Source: Labilithrix sp. (GTDB taxonomy: Bacteria > Myxococcota > Polyangia > Polyangiales > Polyangiaceae). From it: a DNA stretch of 6,259 bases. Below, piece after piece: positions 5,247-6,259 of the stretch. The DNA is taken from positions 1-6,259 of the forward strand of contig JAQBQL010000129.1 in assembly GCA_028287035.1 (NCBI GenBank), written 5' to 3'. The notes beneath the pieces are model-generated. The model had not been told where the DNA came from. It made no database searches and saw nothing but the letters and a program-made list of their open reading frames with translations. The position numbers and the translations under genes are program-made. Within the stretch, counting starts at the first letter, position 1. Every line of letters starts with the position of its first letter.

Positions 5247-6259
5247 ATGCCCACGACCTACACCGATCTGATCGCGTCCGTGAGGAAGGAGACCAAGGAG
5301 GTCTCGCTCGAGGAGCTGAAGCGCCGCGTCGACGCGCGCGAGCCGTACACGCTGCTCGACGTGCGCGAGAAGGACGAGGTCCGCGCCGGCTACATCCCGG
5401 GCGCGCTCTCGATCCCGCGCGGCTTCCTCGAGATCCAGGTCGAGGGGCGCATCCCCGACAAGAAGACGAAGATCGTCGCGTACTGCGCGGGCGGCACGCG
5501 CTCGGCCCTCGCCGCGAAGACGCTCGCCGACCTCGGCTACGTGAACGTCGAGACGGCGAATCCCGGCTTCGTGCGCTGGAAGGATCTCAACTACCCGATC
5601 GAGACCCCGCCCTCGCTCAGCGAGGCGCAGCGTGACCGCTACTCGCGGCACCTCCTCCTGCCCGAGGTGGGCGAGGTCGGGCAGTCGAAGCTGCTCAAGG
5701 CGAAGGTCCTCCTCATCGGCGCGGGCGGCCTCGGCGCGCCGGCGAGCCTCTACCTCGCGGCGGCGGGCATCGGCACGCTCGGCATCGTCGACGCCGACAC
5801 CGTCGACGCCTCGAACCTGCAGCGCCAGATCATCCACGCGACGAGCCGCGTCGGCAAATCGAAGGTCGACAGCGCCGAGCACGTCATCAACGATCTCAAC
5901 CCCGACGTGAAGGTGGTCGGCTACAAGGAGCGCATCGACAGCTCGAACGTCGAGCGCATCTTCGGCGACTACGACGTCATCGTCGACGGCACCGACAACT
6001 TCCCGACCCGCTACCTCGTCAACGACGCGAGCGTGTTCCTCGGCAAGCCGGTGGTCCACGGATCGATCTTCCGCTTCGACGGCCAGCTCACGACCTTCGT
6101 GCCGGGCAGCGCCGCGAAGAAGCTCGGGATCGAGGCCGGGCCCTGTTACCGCTGCCTCTACCCGGAGCCGCCGCCGCCGCATCTCGCGCCGAGCTGCCAG
6201 GAGGCGGGCGTGCTCGGCATCCTTCCCGGCGTCATCGGCGTGCTGCAGGCGACCGAGGC
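5247..6259 (+). CDS. moeB: Rhodanese-MoeB/ThiF fusion: sulfur-carrier protein adenylyltransferase, 3' end outside window
   Basis: E1-like enzyme that adenylates the C-terminal Gly-Gly of a small sulfur carrier (MoaD, ThiS or CysO-like), fused to a sulfurtransferase domain that could supply persulfide sulfur. Of 337 visible residues, about 18-118 are a rhodanese domain with LLDVRE and active-site loop CAGGTR (Cys80, Arg85). From about 128 the MoeB/ThiF domain begins with RYSRHLLLPEVG, then the nucleotide-binding G158AGGLG163, D182AD184, the N190LQRQ loop carrying the Arg finger, D247GTDN with catalytic Asp250, first zinc half-site C300YRC303, and the conserved Cys of SCQEAGVLG (Cys317). The second zinc CxxC is expected just past the edge. 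The rhodanese is N-terminal, unlike MOCS3/Uba4 and mycobacterial MoeZ, where it is C-terminal. Start ATG 5247 has only a weak GAAGAAG upstream. The true partner (molybdopterin, thiamine or cysteine synthesis) cannot be told here, so the symbol denotes the family. Confidence 0.9.
   Translation, partial: MPTTYTDLIASVRKETKEVSLEELKRRVDAREPYTLLDVREKDEVRAGYIPGALSIPRGFLEIQVEGRIPDKKTKIVAYCAGGTRSALAAKTLADLGYVNVETANPGFVRWKDLNYPIETPPSLSEAQRDRYSRHLLLPEVGEVGQSKLLKAKVLLIGAGGLGAPASLYLAAAGIGTLGIVDADTVDASNLQRQIIHATSRVGKSKVDSAEHVINDLNPDVKVVGYKERIDSSNVERIFGDYDVIVDGTDNFPTRYLVNDASVFLGKPVVHGSIFRFDGQLTTFVPGSAAKKLGIEAGPCYRCLYPEPPPPHLAPSCQEAGVLGILPGVIGVLQATE

Noticed and set aside
5196..6182. 328-codon minus-strand ORF opposite the rhodanese-moeB gene
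   Set aside because: The plus strand encodes intact rhodanese and MoeB motifs. The antisense product is Arg/Asp/Val-rich with no recognisable domain and is a codon-bias shadow.

Overview
This window is very GC-rich, densely coding bacterial DNA with strongly GC-biased third codon positions, so nearly every frame stays open and long antisense shadow ORFs are common. The organism is most likely a myxobacterium or a related Myxococcota/deltaproteobacterium. The grounds are a PilB that by recall reads very like the Myxococcus xanthus protein, plus a Hanks-type kinase, an FHA protein and lipoproteins typical of that group. Genus cannot be fixed from the sequence alone.

Layout. Bases 1-1248 (minus strand) hold the first 416 codons of pilB, the extension ATPase of type IV pili; its 3' end lies beyond the left edge. 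A divergent intergenic region (1249-1389) follows, carrying an imperfect 30-bp inverted repeat and an extended -10-like box. A compact plus-strand cluster then runs to 5172. It encodes a helical-repeat/FHA protein with a TTG start (1390-2562), a lipoprotein overlapping it by 4 bp (2559-3347), a second small lipoprotein with a strong Shine-Dalgarno (3401-3841), and a cytoplasmic Hanks-type kinase with an N-terminal helical-repeat region (3868-5172). After a 74-bp gap containing a perfect 14-bp palindrome, a rhodanese-MoeB/ThiF fusion protein begins at 5247 and runs off the right edge.

How the genes may work together. The kinase and the phosphothreonine-reader (FHA) protein lie in one apparent operon. 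Both begin with a similar short amphipathic motif followed by helical repeats, which suggests a signalling pair sharing a docking partner or site. Two predicted lipoproteins of unknown function sit between them, giving the cluster an envelope component, although neither signalling protein has a visible membrane segment. The divergent pilB raises the possibility that the cluster acts on pilus or motility function, but adjacency is the only support. The rhodanese-MoeB protein looks like an independent sulfur-transfer or cofactor gene with its own control region.

No tRNA, rRNA, CRISPR array, insertion sequence or phage gene is visible. No gene-free stretch exceeds about 140 bases. The two edge genes (pilB and moeB) are both partial.
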